From the NCBI RefSeq assembly GCF_001010285.1, contig NZ_CP011104.1:1240001-1304000 (forward strand): DNA of 64,000 nt, read 5' to 3'. Source of the stretch: Photorhabdus thracensis (lineage in GTDB: Bacteria; Pseudomonadota; Gammaproteobacteria; Enterobacterales; Enterobacteriaceae). The notes under the pieces were generated by a model. It had not been told where the DNA came from and ran no database searches. It saw nothing but the letters and a program-made list of their open reading frames with translations. Both the position numbers and the translations under genes were made by a program. Below, piece by piece: positions 46,865-56,151 of this stretch (positions are counted from its first letter, which is position 1; every line of letters begins with the position of its first letter).

Positions 46865-47290
46865 ATGGACAATCGCCCACGTTGTCGGTTCACTGAAGGC
46901 AGCATTTCGTTGCCGGAAGGCTATCAGGAACAGACCGTAAACATCATTATCGCTCCCGATGCACCCGCGCTGAATATCTCGCGTGATCAGTTAGTCGAAG
47001 GCGAAGATCTCTCCAGTTACCTCACCCGTCAGAAAGGTCTGCTGAAAAACGGTCTGCGCGACTGGCAATTATTGGAAGAACAGCCCGCGACGCTGGGCGA
47101 TAACCTGCTGCAAGGCACGGCACTGCTCTCCCGTTATCGGCCCAAAAAGGGGCAGCAAGTTTATCAATATCAGGCGGTATTCCTGCTGGATGAGAAAAAA
47201 ACGCTGATTTTCACCCTGTCATCCCAACAGGCGTTCACTGATGCTCAACGGCAGTGGCTGGATGACTGCCTGAACAGTTTCCACTTCTAG
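46865..47290 (+). CDS. DcrB/DUF1795-type Eag chaperone for the Rhs effector
   Basis: This 141-residue protein has the DUF1795/DcrB layout (FTEGSISLPEGYQEQTVNII at the start, then alternating strands and helices). Cytoplasmic members of this family, called Eag proteins, bind the transmembrane segments next to the PAAR domain of T6SS Rhs effectors and stabilise them before loading on VgrG. The gene lies 12 bp before the Rhs gene and its neighbour has exactly such hydrophobic segments after the pre-PAAR motif. No signal peptide is seen. Confidence 0.85.
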   Translation: MDNRPRCRFTEGSISLPEGYQEQTVNIIIAPDAPALNISRDQLVEGEDLSSYLTRQKGLLKNGLRDWQLLEEQPATLGDNLLQGTALLSRYRPKKGQQVYQYQAVFLLDEKKTLIFTLSSQQAFTDAQRQWLDDCLNSFHF

Positions 47291-47302
47291 GGAGGGGGCG
47301 CG

Positions 47303-50300
47303 ATGCCAGAAGCCGCACGGCTCGGAGACACGATAGGCCATTCCAGCGCCATGGCGGGATTGGTTGCAGGCACCGTCATCGGTTCATTAATTTCAGCCGC
47401 CGGGGGCATGCTCACGGGGGCCCTCTTTGTCGCCGGATTGGCCACATCCTGTATCGGGGTGGGCGTTTTGCTGATAGGCGCCGCCATTGTGGTGGGCATG
47501 GCGGCAGGATATTTAGGCGACATGGCGCGTGACGCCTGCGTTTCTGCGGGGGCCTCGTCGCGAAGTCCCTGCGGGGAAATCACCCGGGGCTCCCCCAATG
47601 TCTTTATCAACGGCAAACCCGCCGCCATCGCGACACGGAGTCAGGTGGAGTGCAGTAAAGAGGATGGCCTTCGCCAGATGGCGGAAGGCTCTGCTTCCGT
47701 TTTCATCAATGGCTATCCGGCGGTGCGGGTGGGAGACAAAACGGTCTGTGATGCGGCAGTAATGACCGGTTCGTCTAATGTCTTCATCGGCGGCGGGACG
47801 GCGCAGACGGCAAACATTGCGCCGGAAATCCCCAAATGGGCGTATACCGTTTCCGATTTAACAATGTTTGCGTCCGGGTTAATCAGTTTTGGTGGTGCAG
47901 CAGCTAAAGGCCCCGGAGCGTTGCAGAAGCTGTTCAGCAAGGTACCGGGCGCGGATAAAATCCGCAAAATCACCTGTCGGCTGGGGGCGCTTGCCGTGGC
48001 TATTCCTGTCGCGGGGATTCTTATGAACCCGGTGGAAGTCATTGCCGGTCAGAAATTCCTGAACGATGAGGATGAGCTGGACTTCGTTTTTGACGCTGAA
48101 CTGCCGCTCTACTGGCAGCGTAGCTACCTGAGCCGTTATCAGTATGACAGTGTACTGGGTCAGGGCTGGAACCTGTTCTGGGAAAGCCATCTCACGCGCG
48201 TGGAAGGCGGATTACTTTGGCGTTCTCCTGCCGGGGATATCGTGCCATTTCCTGATGTGCCGGCAGGACATAGCTGTTTCTGCCCTGATGCCCAAAGCAA
48301 CCTGGTACACACGCCGGAAAACACTTGGGAAATCCGTGACGCAGGCGAATTGGTTTATCACTATGCTGTGTTCGATGACGAGGGCATCAGCTGCCTGAGC
48401 CACATCCGCGATAATGTCGGCAACGAACAGCGCTTCCATTACAACGAACAGCATCAGCTGGTCACTATCACGGGCAGTGGCGGGCTTAACCTGCACTGCG
48501 ATTACGTGATGATGGAAAACGATAACCAAACTGTCTCCCGTCTTACCGCCGTCTGGCGCGAACTGCACGACGGCCATCGTATTCAGCTTTGCCGCTACCA
48601 TTATAATGAAAACACCCAACTGACGGGGGTCAGCCATCGTAACGACGCTCTCCAGCGACAATTCGGCTGGACAGAGCACGGCGTGATGGCATGGCATCAG
48701 GACGTGCGCGGCCTGCGCTGTGATTATAAGTGGGAGCAGACTGAAGAAGAGCTGTGGCGTGTGGTTGCTCAGCAAACCAGTGAAGGGGCGGGCTATCGGC
48801 TGGAATACGATAATGAGAACGCCACCCGCACGGCACACTGGCACGACGGCACCCGCACGGTTTGGCGCCTCAACGACGCGCACCACATCATTCACTGCCT
48901 CGACCGCAACGGCACGGAGCACCATATTCTGTGGGATGAATTTGGCCTGCCGAACGGCTACACCGATGCGGACGGCCACACCCGCCTGAGTGAATGGGAC
49001 AAACACGGCCGCCAGCTAAGTTTCACTGATGCTAACGGCAACCAGACCGGCTGGCAGTACCAGAATGATACCGACCGGCTCACCTTTATCTTCTGGCCGG
49101 ATGGCACCGAAACGGCATTGGCTTACGATGAATTTGGGCGGCTGGTGAGTGAAACCTCGCCACTGAAGCAAACCACCTGTTATCACTACGGCTTTAATAA
49201 TACGGTACGTCCCTACAAAGTCACGGATGCCAAAGGCGGGGAAAGCCGTTTTATGTGGAATGGTCAGGGGCAGTTGATTCGCCACACCGACTGTTCCGAC
49301 CAAAGCAGTACATGGCGCTACGACGATGAGAACCGACTGAGCCGCTTTACCAACGCGCTAATGGAAACGGTCAGTTATGACTATAACGATAACGGCCAGT
49401 TAATCCTCATCACCTATCCTGATGACTCCACGGAACACATGGCATGGGACAGCGCGGGTCAGCTTATCCATCACCAGCGCAATGAGAATGCGCCCCGCTT
49501 CTGGGAATACAATGCATCAGGTCAGGTGGTCTGTGCGACAGACCGTCTGCAACGTCAAATTCGCTATCAGTACAGCCCTGAAGGGCATCTGGTGAAAATT
49601 GAGAATGCCAACGATGGCCGCTATTTGCTGAATCGTGATGCCGAAGGGCGCTTAATCGAAGAAATCCGTCCCGACGACACCTTAATCCGGTACGAATACA
49701 ACGCGGCGGGCTTGTTGAGCACCGAACGGCGCATGGGTGACCGCGTGTTCCAGTACCCGGAACGTCGGGTACACCAGCATTATGATGCGGCCGGTCAGTT
49801 GATTCAGCGGGAAACCTACACGGACACTTATCAGTACCGGTGGGACAACATGGGCAGGCTACTGGAGGCCAGTCGTGAACCGAACGACAACGGTAAACAA
49901 CTGGGAATAGAGCCCAACACCGTGCGTTTTGGCTATGACGCGCAGGGGCGGGTCATTCGGGAGCAGACCGGCGACGACTGCCTCCAGTTCAGCTATGACG
50001 AACTGGATAACCTGACCGCTCTCACATTGCCGCAGGGCGGCACTTTAAGCTGGCTTTACTACGGTTCCGGCCATCTGAGTGCGATCCGGCATGAACAGAA
50101 ACTCATTACTGAATTTGAGCGCGACCGGCTGCATCGAGAAACACGGCGTACGCAGGGCGGGCTGTTTCAGCTGCGCGATTATGATCCCCTGGGGCGCTGT
50201 ACCCGCCAGTACAGCCTGCCGTTGACACAGGCCGATGCCGAGCCACTGCCCTATCTCAGCGAGGGTAAGCCGTGGCGGGCGTGGCTCTACGATCCCCAGG

Positions 50301-51541
50301 ACGAATTGCAGGTGATGGAAGATCATTACCGGGGCACGATCGAATATCTTTATGACTCCGAAAGCCGCCTGAAAAAAGTGACGCATTGGGGCAGCGCTTA
50401 TAATGATATGTTGTGGTATGACCGGGCGGATAACCTGCTGGAGCAACCGCAGGCGATACTCAAGCGTGAGGCGGAAGAGCGGGGATTTTCTAAGGCGATG
50501 GAGCCGCAGGGCGACCGCCTGAACCACTGGCGAGAATGGCGCTATGAACATGACCCACACGGCAACATAACCCGCCGGGAGGGCAGAATGCGCGAAACCC
50601 AGGATTACCGCTATGATGGCGACAACCGCCTGACCGTGGCGGTAATCGGCAACACCACGGCGCGTTATCATTATGATGCCCTTGGGCGGCGTATCCGCAA
50701 GGTGGTGAAGATCGGGATTGATGGACTGGCGCGTTATGAACAAACCGATTTTGTCTGGCATGGTCTGCGACTGTTGCAGGAGCGTGATGGGAAAAGCGGC
50801 GAAATGCAGACCTACTGTTACGAATCCCATGACAGCTACACCCCGCTGGCCAGCATCGTCACGAGAGGAACCATACACGATTACTTCTGGTATCACACCG
50901 ATATCAACGGAGCGCCGCTGGAAGTGACGGACGAGGACGGCAAAATTGCGTGGGCGGGGAAATATAACGTTTTTGGTGAACTGGATGGCCCGCCGCTGGC
51001 TTACTTCACTGATCCAGCCCTGTCATCGAAGGGCTTTGGCTTCCGACAAAACCTGCGCTATGCAGGACAATACTTTGACAAAGAGACGGGGCTGCATTTT
51101 AATACTTATCGATTTTATGCCCCTGAAATAGGTCGGTTCATAACGCCCGACCCGATCGGGTTACGGGGCGGGCTGAACTTATACACGTATGCCCCTAATC
51201 CGATGATGTGGATCGATCCGTGGGGATTGGCTAAAGAGGATTGTACTAGGGTACGCCATTATACAAATCGAAAAGGTTCGAAAGCTATTGAAGAAAGTGG
51301 TGTTATTAAGGCTCAAGACAACAATCGAGTCTATGTTGAACCCGCAAAAAATAAACCGCTAAATCAGGTTGAAGCTGAAAATAAATATCAAATAGGTAGG
51401 GGAAAAGGTCGTGATTATGTTGAGACAGATGTACCTAATGATAAATTAGAATGGGTTCGTAATCCCCGTTATCATACGGATGAACTTACGATTAAAGGCG
51501 ATGTTATACTTAAAAATCCAAAAGTAGTTCAAAGGAAATAA
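47303..51541 (+). CDS. T6SS Rhs effector: PAAR, transmembrane segments, Rhs core, HYD1-like toxin tip
   Basis: This 1412-residue protein starts with a pre-PAAR motif (AARLGDTIGHS), two hydrophobic stretches at about 18-72 and a PAAR domain with repeated VFINGxPA turns (95-170). Rhs/YD repeats fill about 245-1280 and end at the conserved self-cleavage region with DPIGLRGGLNLYTYAPNP and WIDPWGL. The last 100 residues are the variable toxin: RHYTNRKGSKAIEESGVIKA and NRVYVEPA match HYD1-type ADP-ribosyltransferase toxins. DNA is GC-rich up to the toxin and turns AT-rich at about 51230, the usual sign of swapped tips. It has a GGAGGGGG ribosome site. Confidence 0.9.
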   Translation: MPEAARLGDTIGHSSAMAGLVAGTVIGSLISAAGGMLTGALFVAGLATSCIGVGVLLIGAAIVVGMAAGYLGDMARDACVSAGASSRSPCGEITRGSPNVFINGKPAAIATRSQVECSKEDGLRQMAEGSASVFINGYPAVRVGDKTVCDAAVMTGSSNVFIGGGTAQTANIAPEIPKWAYTVSDLTMFASGLISFGGAAAKGPGALQKLFSKVPGADKIRKITCRLGALAVAIPVAGILMNPVEVIAGQKFLNDEDELDFVFDAELPLYWQRSYLSRYQYDSVLGQGWNLFWESHLTRVEGGLLWRSPAGDIVPFPDVPAGHSCFCPDAQSNLVHTPENTWEIRDAGELVYHYAVFDDEGISCLSHIRDNVGNEQRFHYNEQHQLVTITGSGGLNLHCDYVMMENDNQTVSRLTAVWRELHDGHRIQLCRYHYNENTQLTGVSHRNDALQRQFGWTEHGVMAWHQDVRGLRCDYKWEQTEEELWRVVAQQTSEGAGYRLEYDNENATRTAHWHDGTRTVWRLNDAHHIIHCLDRNGTEHHILWDEFGLPNGYTDADGHTRLSEWDKHGRQLSFTDANGNQTGWQYQNDTDRLTFIFWPDGTETALAYDEFGRLVSETSPLKQTTCYHYGFNNTVRPYKVTDAKGGESRFMWNGQGQLIRHTDCSDQSSTWRYDDENRLSRFTNALMETVSYDYNDNGQLILITYPDDSTEHMAWDSAGQLIHHQRNENAPRFWEYNASGQVVCATDRLQRQIRYQYSPEGHLVKIENANDGRYLLNRDAEGRLIEEIRPDDTLIRYEYNAAGLLSTERRMGDRVFQYPERRVHQHYDAAGQLIQRETYTDTYQYRWDNMGRLLEASREPNDNGKQLGIEPNTVRFGYDAQGRVIREQTGDDCLQFSYDELDNLTALTLPQGGTLSWLYYGSGHLSAIRHEQKLITEFERDRLHRETRRTQGGLFQLRDYDPLGRCTRQYSLPLTQADAEPLPYLSEGKPWRAWLYDPQDELQVMEDHYRGTIEYLYDSESRLKKVTHWGSAYNDMLWYDRADNLLEQPQAILKREAEERGFSKAMEPQGDRLNHWREWRYEHDPHGNITRREGRMRETQDYRYDGDNRLTVAVIGNTTARYHYDALGRRIRKVVKIGIDGLARYEQTDFVWHGLRLLQERDGKSGEMQTYCYESHDSYTPLASIVTRGTIHDYFWYHTDINGAPLEVTDEDGKIAWAGKYNVFGELDGPPLAYFTDPALSSKGFGFRQNLRYAGQYFDKETGLHFNTYRFYAPEIGRFITPDPIGLRGGLNLYTYAPNPMMWIDPWGLAKEDCTRVRHYTNRKGSKAIEESGVIKAQDNNRVYVEPAKNKPLNQVEAENKYQIGRGKGRDYVETDVPNDKLEWVRNPRYHTDELTIKGDVILKNPKVVQRK

Positions 51542-51542
51542 T

Positions 51543-51866
51543 ATGCTTAAAGATAATGAAGTAATAATGTTACCTGGAACGGATGCTATAAACATTTTAT
51601 CAGAAGTAGAGTATATTCTCATTTCCTTAAGGAATATAGCTCGTTACTATTATGATGAGACAGATGGACATATCAGTAATGAAAGAAAAGCAGAATATTG
51701 TTCTGAAACAACTCGCTTTATTGATGAGAAAGAAATAACTTATCGATTAGCGAAAATCAGAGCCATCATGTCAGAAAAATTTAATAATGGTATTGGTGAG
51801 GATGACATGGATGATATTGAGAGAGAAATGGAAAAAATAAAATATTGGATAAAGCCTGGAGATTAA
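51543..51866 (+). CDS. Probable immunity protein for the HYD1-like Rhs toxin
   Basis: This 107-residue acidic protein starts one base after the Rhs stop and is as AT-rich as the toxin tip. It is mostly helical (e.g. DAINILSEVEYILISLRNIA, EDDMDDIEREMEKIKYW). I recognise no family. Position and coupling are those of a cognate immunity gene, which would protect the producer from its own or a sister cell's toxin. Confidence 0.75.
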   Translation: MLKDNEVIMLPGTDAINILSEVEYILISLRNIARYYYDETDGHISNERKAEYCSETTRFIDEKEITYRLAKIRAIMSEKFNNGIGEDDMDDIEREMEKIKYWIKPGD

Positions 51867-51928
51867 TTGCTTGAAAAAATAATAATCTCTTACGAAATAT
51901 TAGAGTTCGTTTGATGTTCTATTATTAG

Positions 51929-51963
51929 AAGCCGGAGAGACCTCTATAATCCCCGGCTTTATT
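51929..51963 (+). terminator. Terminator after the Rhs immunity gene
   Basis: AAGCCGG and CCGGCTT pair around a 17-base loop, followed by TATTGTTATT. A hairpin of the same GCCGG...CCGGC type ends the orphan cassette at 59213-59249. Confidence 0.6.
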
Positions 51964-51992
51964 GTTATTACCGTGGCAAATACCCGTATATA

Positions 51993-52313
51993 TCAGCGTA
52001 CTTTATAATCGCCAATCAGTTCCCGCATCCTCAGCTTAATTTCACTAAGCTGGTCTTGCTGGCGCTGGTACTGTTGCTTGATGGTGCGGGTGTCGTCACT
52101 GTCAGGGATCAGCACCAGACAACCATCCATAATTTTGACGGTCAGGGTGCAACCTTTATCGAACCCGGCGGCCTTAAGCCACTGCCCTTTCAGGTGGATC
52201 GCAGGCGGTGCTTTGGCCTTGTCATTTTGCGGCACATATCCCACGGTATAAAAACGCTCTGTTTTTGTTGCTTTATTTACGGCACGGTTTTGCCTAGAAT
52301 GCGCCTTAGCCAT
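51993..52313 (-). CDS. SymE-family type I toxin-like protein
   Basis: This 106-residue protein has the SymE/AbrB-like core: YTVGYVPQNDKAKAPPAIHLKGQWLKAAGF, here interrupted by nothing, then VKIMDGCLVLIPD. In E. coli SymE is an SOS-induced protein that damages nucleoid and RNA and is held down by the antisense RNA SymR. The opposite strand near 52218-52245 has only weak promoter hexamers, so I cannot claim a SymR here. SymE genes are often found beside Rhs loci. It runs divergently from nothing nearby and converges with the immunity gene. Confidence 0.82.
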   Translation of the reverse strand: MAKAHSRQNRAVNKATKTERFYTVGYVPQNDKAKAPPAIHLKGQWLKAAGFDKGCTLTVKIMDGCLVLIPDSDDTRTIKQQYQRQQDQLSEIKLRMRELIGDYKVR

Positions 52314-52386
52314 AGTAACTACCTCTTTTAGTTGCTTGTGGTGAGCGGCGTTGGTGTGGTCTCAACACATCAGCGCCGCGCTATTT

Positions 52387-52791
52387 TTATCCCTCCGGTT
52401 CATCAACGGGCAACAGTGCCGACTCCATACGCTGCTTGGCGATCATGGCATCAATGATCTTGATAATTGTTTCCTGATCTTCCTGTGCCAGTTGCTCCAG
52501 AACCTGAAAACGCCTAAATAATCGAGAGTTAGCCAACGGTGAATCCTCAACAGGATTGCCTGTCAGCAGATAATCTACAGTGACCCCTAACACATCAGCC
52601 AGCTTAACCATCATCTCAGCGGGAGGTATGTTAAGTCCGCTCTCGTACTTGTTCAGTTGTTGAAAACGGATCTCAACTTTCCCAGCCAGTTCTTTCTGAG
52701 GCCATCCCTTCTGCTTACGTAGCGCCTTGAGACGTACCCCAAATTCTTTGCGGAGTTCAGCATTTTGCATAATCAAAAACTCTGTTTGCAT
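52387..52791 (-). CDS. XRE-family repressor of the primase/recombinase module
   Basis: This 134-residue protein has an N-terminal helix-turn-helix (RLKALRKQKGWPQKELAGKVEI, then FQQLNKYESGLNIPPAEMM) and a C-terminal helical segment (FQVLEQLAQEDQETIIKIIDAM) that probably dimerises. The ATG at 52791 has GGAGT at good distance; in-frame starts at 52836 and 52770 are alternatives. It is divergent to the primase gene across overlapping promoters that hold an inverted ACTCCTAAA/TTTAGGAGT, which fits an operator for this protein. Confidence 0.85.
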   Translation of the reverse strand: MQTEFLIMQNAELRKEFGVRLKALRKQKGWPQKELAGKVEIRFQQLNKYESGLNIPPAEMMVKLADVLGVTVDYLLTGNPVEDSPLANSRLFRRFQVLEQLAQEDQETIIKIIDAMIAKQRMESALLPVDEPEG

Positions 52792-52830
52792 AGTGACTCC
52801 GTTAGTGTAAGGGCTTGTCTGAATTAGGGG

Positions 52831-52905
52831 TTGCAAGTAACTCCTAAAAGGATTATAAATAAATCCAATTAAGAGTCAATTTAAATCTTGACAGGATTTA
52901 GGAGT
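52831..52905. promoter_or_regulatory. Overlapping divergent promoters with operator repeats (XRE / primase)
   Basis: Plus strand: TTGCAA (52831) and TATAAA (52854) with a 17-bp spacer, towards the primase. Minus strand: TTGACT (52879-52874) and TATAAT (52857-52852) with a 16-bp spacer, towards the XRE gene. The two -10 regions overlap. ACTCCTAAA (52840-52848), inside the plus spacer, is inverted as TTTAGGAGT (52897-52905), which also covers the primase ribosome site. Binding there could silence both directions. Confidence 0.75.
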
Positions 52906-52912
52906 CAACAAC

Positions 52913-55690
52913 ATGGCACGGATACCCGACGCAGAATTACAGCACCTGAAAGCCGCCGTCTCCTTAGTCGCCGTGGTGGAGCAACAGGGGCGACAGCTCT
53001 TTAAACGCGGCAAAGATTACGTGCTGCTGTGCCCGTTCCATGAAGAGAAAACCCCGTCAATGGTTATCTCACCGGCAAAAAATCTTTATCACTGTTTTGG
53101 CTGTGATGCCGGCGGCTCCGTGCTGGACTGGGTAATGAAAACCAAAGGCTTAAGTCTGCGCCGGGCCGTGGAACAGTTGCGCGGGATACTGGGAGATAAC
53201 CCCTCGGTGGCCCCGCTGGTGCAACCGGATGAACCCGCCATGCTGGCCGATGATGACGCCGGACGGCAGGCGCTGCTCAGTCGGGTCGTCGGGTTCTACC
53301 ATCATACGCTGTTGAATGCCCCCGAAGCCCTGGATTATCTGGCAAAACGGCGGCTCAACCACCCGGAATTAGTCGCCCAGTTTAAACTGGGCTTTGCCAA
53401 CCGCACGTTAGCCTATCGCCTGCCCATCAAGGCGGTGCAGGCCGGCGCACAGATCCGCGCCCGTCTTCGGGCCGTGGGGCTGATGCGCGACAGCGGGCAC
53501 GAGCACTTTACCGGTTCGCTGGTGATACCGGTTATCGACCCGAACGGCCAGATCCGCGAGATCTACGGGCGCAAAATCACCGACCGTTTACGTAAAGGAA
53601 CGCCGCTGCATCTGTACCTTCCCGGCGCACATGGCGGGATATGGAATGAGCCGGCGCTGATCAGTTCAGGGACGGTCATCCTCTGTGAATCCCTGATCGA
53701 CGCCCTGTCGTTCTGGGTGGCCGGTCACCGCCATGTCACCGCCGCCTATGGGGTGAACGGCTTCACCGATGAGATGCGGCAGGCGTTTCGGCGGCATGGC
53801 GTTAAGCAGGTCTTGATCGCCTACGACAATGATCCGGCAGGCAATGAAGCGGCGGTAAAACTGGCCGCCGAACTCACCGCCGTCGGTATCACCGTGTTCC
53901 GGGTGGTGTTCCCCGAGGGCATGGATGCCAACGGCTATCTGTGTCAGGTCGCTGAGCCGGAACGGGCCTTCGGGTTGCTGCTGGACAGTGCCATGCCGAT
54001 GCAGGAAGCGGCAGAGGTACAGGCCACCACCGCAACAGAGCGGGCCGCACTGGCTGAACATCAGCCGGTTCCGGTGCCGGAAACGGTCAGCACCTTAGCC
54101 GCCGGGATAGCCGCGTTGCCGTCAATGCCGAATGTGGTCTGGGAAACCGGCGCTAACGGCGAGATATCCCTGACGCTGGGCACACAACAGTGGGGTATCC
54201 GGGGCCTGTCACAGGTGAAAGCCGGGGCGGCGGTGATGAAAGTGAATGTTCAGGTCGTTGATACCGACAGCGGCGTGATGTTTGCCGACAGCGTGGACAT
54301 GATGAGCGCCCGCAGCCGGGGCGGGTATGCGCGGCTGGCCGCCACCGAACTCGGGCTGGCCGAAGGTGACCTGCGCCGGGCACTGGGGCAGGTGTTGCTG
54401 GTACTGGAACAGTGTCAACAGGCCGGCGTCAGTGAACAAACCGAACCCCCACCGGTTCCCGAACTGAGCGAGGACCAGCGGGCTGCGGCGCTGGCGCTGC
54501 TGCAAGACCCGAAACTGAGTGAACGCATCACCGCTGACTTAGCCGCCTGTGGCGTGGTGGGCGAATCCACTAACCTGCTGGCCGGTTACTTAGCCGCCGT
54601 CAGTCGCAAGCTGGACCGTCCGCTGGCCGTGCTGATACAAAGCAGTTCGGCGGCAGGGAAAAGCAGCTTAATGGATGCGGTACTCAATCTGATACCGGAA
54701 GAAGAACGGCTGCAATACAGCGCCATGACCGGCCAGAGTCTGTTCTATCTGGGGGAAACCAATCTCCAGCATAAAATCTTAGCCATTGCCGAAGAGGAAG
54801 GCGTCAGGCAGGCCGCCTATGCGCTCAAACTGTTGCAAAGCGACGGCGAACTGACCATTGCCAGTACCGGTAAAGACGATGCCAGCGGGAATCTGGTCAC
54901 CAAACAGTACACGGTGAAAGGGCCGGTGATGCTGATGCTCACCACCACCGCGATAGATGTCGATGAAGAGCTGTTAAACCGCTGTCTGGTGCTGACGGTA
55001 AACGAATCGCGGGAGCAGACCGAAGCTATCCACGCCTTGCAGCGCCATAAACAAACGCTGGAAGGTCTACTGGCCGAGAATGAAAAGGCATATATCACCG
55101 AACTGCATCAAAACGCCCAGCGGCTGTTGCGCCCGCTGAATGTGGTTAACCCTTATGCCTCACAGTTAACGTTCATGAGCGATAAAACCCGCACCCGACG
55201 CGACCACATGAAATATCTCACCCTGATACAAAGTATCGCCCTGCTGCATCAGCACCAGCGCGAGGTGAAGACCGCGGAACACCGGGGCAAACGGCTTGAA
55301 TATATCGAGGTGACCAAAGACGATATTAGCTTAGCAAACCGGCTGGCCCACGAGATATTAGGCCGCACGCTGGATGAAATGTCGCCCCAGACCCGAAAAC
55401 TGTTACTGCTGATACAAGCGATGGTGAAAGAGACGGCGACAGCGCAGCAACGCCCGGTGAACGCGGTCCGCTTTACCCGCCGCGATATCCGCCATTACAC
55501 CCAGTGGAGCGATAACCAGTTAAAAGTCCACTGTCAGCGACTGGCCGACATGGAATATCTGTTAGTCCACGGCGGCAGTCGCGGCCATCTGTTGCAGTAT
55601 GAACTGCTGTGGAACGGCGACAGCGCAGAAGAAGCCCATCTGTGCGGCCTGATTGACCTGACAGCGCCGGAAAAACCGGTAAAACCCTGA
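52913..55690 (+). CDS. Primase-helicase-like protein: CHC2 zinc finger, TOPRIM, ATPase, winged helix
   Basis: This 925-residue protein begins with a DnaG-type zinc finger (LLCPFHEEKTPSMVIS, then YHCFGCDAGGSVLDW, residues 35-75). A TOPRIM domain follows with the catalytic Glu in ILCESLIDALSFW (near 258) and the metal Asp in VLIAYDNDPAGNEA (near 300). After a poorly conserved middle comes a P-loop in LIQSSSAAGKSSLMDAV (near 580) with a Walker-B-like ILAIAEEEG. The C terminus resembles a winged helix (FTRRDIRHYTQWSDNQLKVH). This is a replication protein of a mobile or plasmid-like element. DNA is GC-rich, unlike the host. Confidence 0.85.
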   Translation: MARIPDAELQHLKAAVSLVAVVEQQGRQLFKRGKDYVLLCPFHEEKTPSMVISPAKNLYHCFGCDAGGSVLDWVMKTKGLSLRRAVEQLRGILGDNPSVAPLVQPDEPAMLADDDAGRQALLSRVVGFYHHTLLNAPEALDYLAKRRLNHPELVAQFKLGFANRTLAYRLPIKAVQAGAQIRARLRAVGLMRDSGHEHFTGSLVIPVIDPNGQIREIYGRKITDRLRKGTPLHLYLPGAHGGIWNEPALISSGTVILCESLIDALSFWVAGHRHVTAAYGVNGFTDEMRQAFRRHGVKQVLIAYDNDPAGNEAAVKLAAELTAVGITVFRVVFPEGMDANGYLCQVAEPERAFGLLLDSAMPMQEAAEVQATTATERAALAEHQPVPVPETVSTLAAGIAALPSMPNVVWETGANGEISLTLGTQQWGIRGLSQVKAGAAVMKVNVQVVDTDSGVMFADSVDMMSARSRGGYARLAATELGLAEGDLRRALGQVLLVLEQCQQAGVSEQTEPPPVPELSEDQRAAALALLQDPKLSERITADLAACGVVGESTNLLAGYLAAVSRKLDRPLAVLIQSSSAAGKSSLMDAVLNLIPEEERLQYSAMTGQSLFYLGETNLQHKILAIAEEEGVRQAAYALKLLQSDGELTIASTGKDDASGNLVTKQYTVKGPVMLMLTTTAIDVDEELLNRCLVLTVNESREQTEAIHALQRHKQTLEGLLAENEKAYITELHQNAQRLLRPLNVVNPYASQLTFMSDKTRTRRDHMKYLTLIQSIALLHQHQREVKTAEHRGKRLEYIEVTKDDISLANRLAHEILGRTLDEMSPQTRKLLLLIQAMVKETATAQQRPVNAVRFTRRDIRHYTQWSDNQLKVHCQRLADMEYLLVHGGSRGHLLQYELLWNGDSAEEAHLCGLIDLTAPEKPVKP

Positions 55691-55693
55691 ATA

Positions 55694-56131
55694 TGACTCA
55701 CGCAAGTTGGACTGACTGAACCGCAAGTTGCCCTCAAGTTGGGATCAAGTTGGGCCCAAGTTGGAGGGCGGGAAACCGGCGTCAGACCGCAGCAATACTG
55801 GGAGGAACGGCTCGCAAGTTGGGGACGGTTGAAAAACACTGTTCCGGCAATAATAAGAAAAAGCCGTCGTATCGTACTGCCAGTACATCATAGAACCCGA
55901 AAACCCGGAATACGACCGACGCAAGTTGGACTGACTGAACCGCAAGTTGCCCTCAAGTTGGGGTCAAGTTGGGCCCAAGTTGGAGGCCGGGAAATGGACG
56001 CCAGACCGCAGCAATACCGGGCTGAGCGGTCCGCAAGTTGGGGCAGACAGAAAAGGACTGTTCCGGCCACCTAAGAATCAAGCCATCGTACCGTCGTGAT
56101 GTATCACACACCGATAACCATTAACCGCTGT
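55694..56131 (+). repeat. Two 219-bp direct repeats, each with six CAAGTTG iterons
   Basis: The unit starting near 55694 recurs at about 55913 with a 219-bp period. Each unit has six CAAGTTG copies in one direction: 55703, 55724, 55735, 55746, 55757, 55815 and 55922, 55943, 55954, 55965, 55976, 56034. Spacings are 21, 11, 11, 11 and 58 bp in both, so four or five copies lie on one face of the helix. Nothing here codes for protein: frames are open only by chance. Position between a primase and a recombinase gene suggests a replication origin or a recombinase loading array. Confidence 0.9.
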
Positions 56132-56151
56132 TCCCTACAGGAAATCCCATC

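Noticed and set aside
55739-56074. Open frames on both strands across the iteron repeats
   Set aside because: They arise from repeated GC-rich sequence without stops; products consist of repeated SWAQVGG-type blocks and have no ribosome site.
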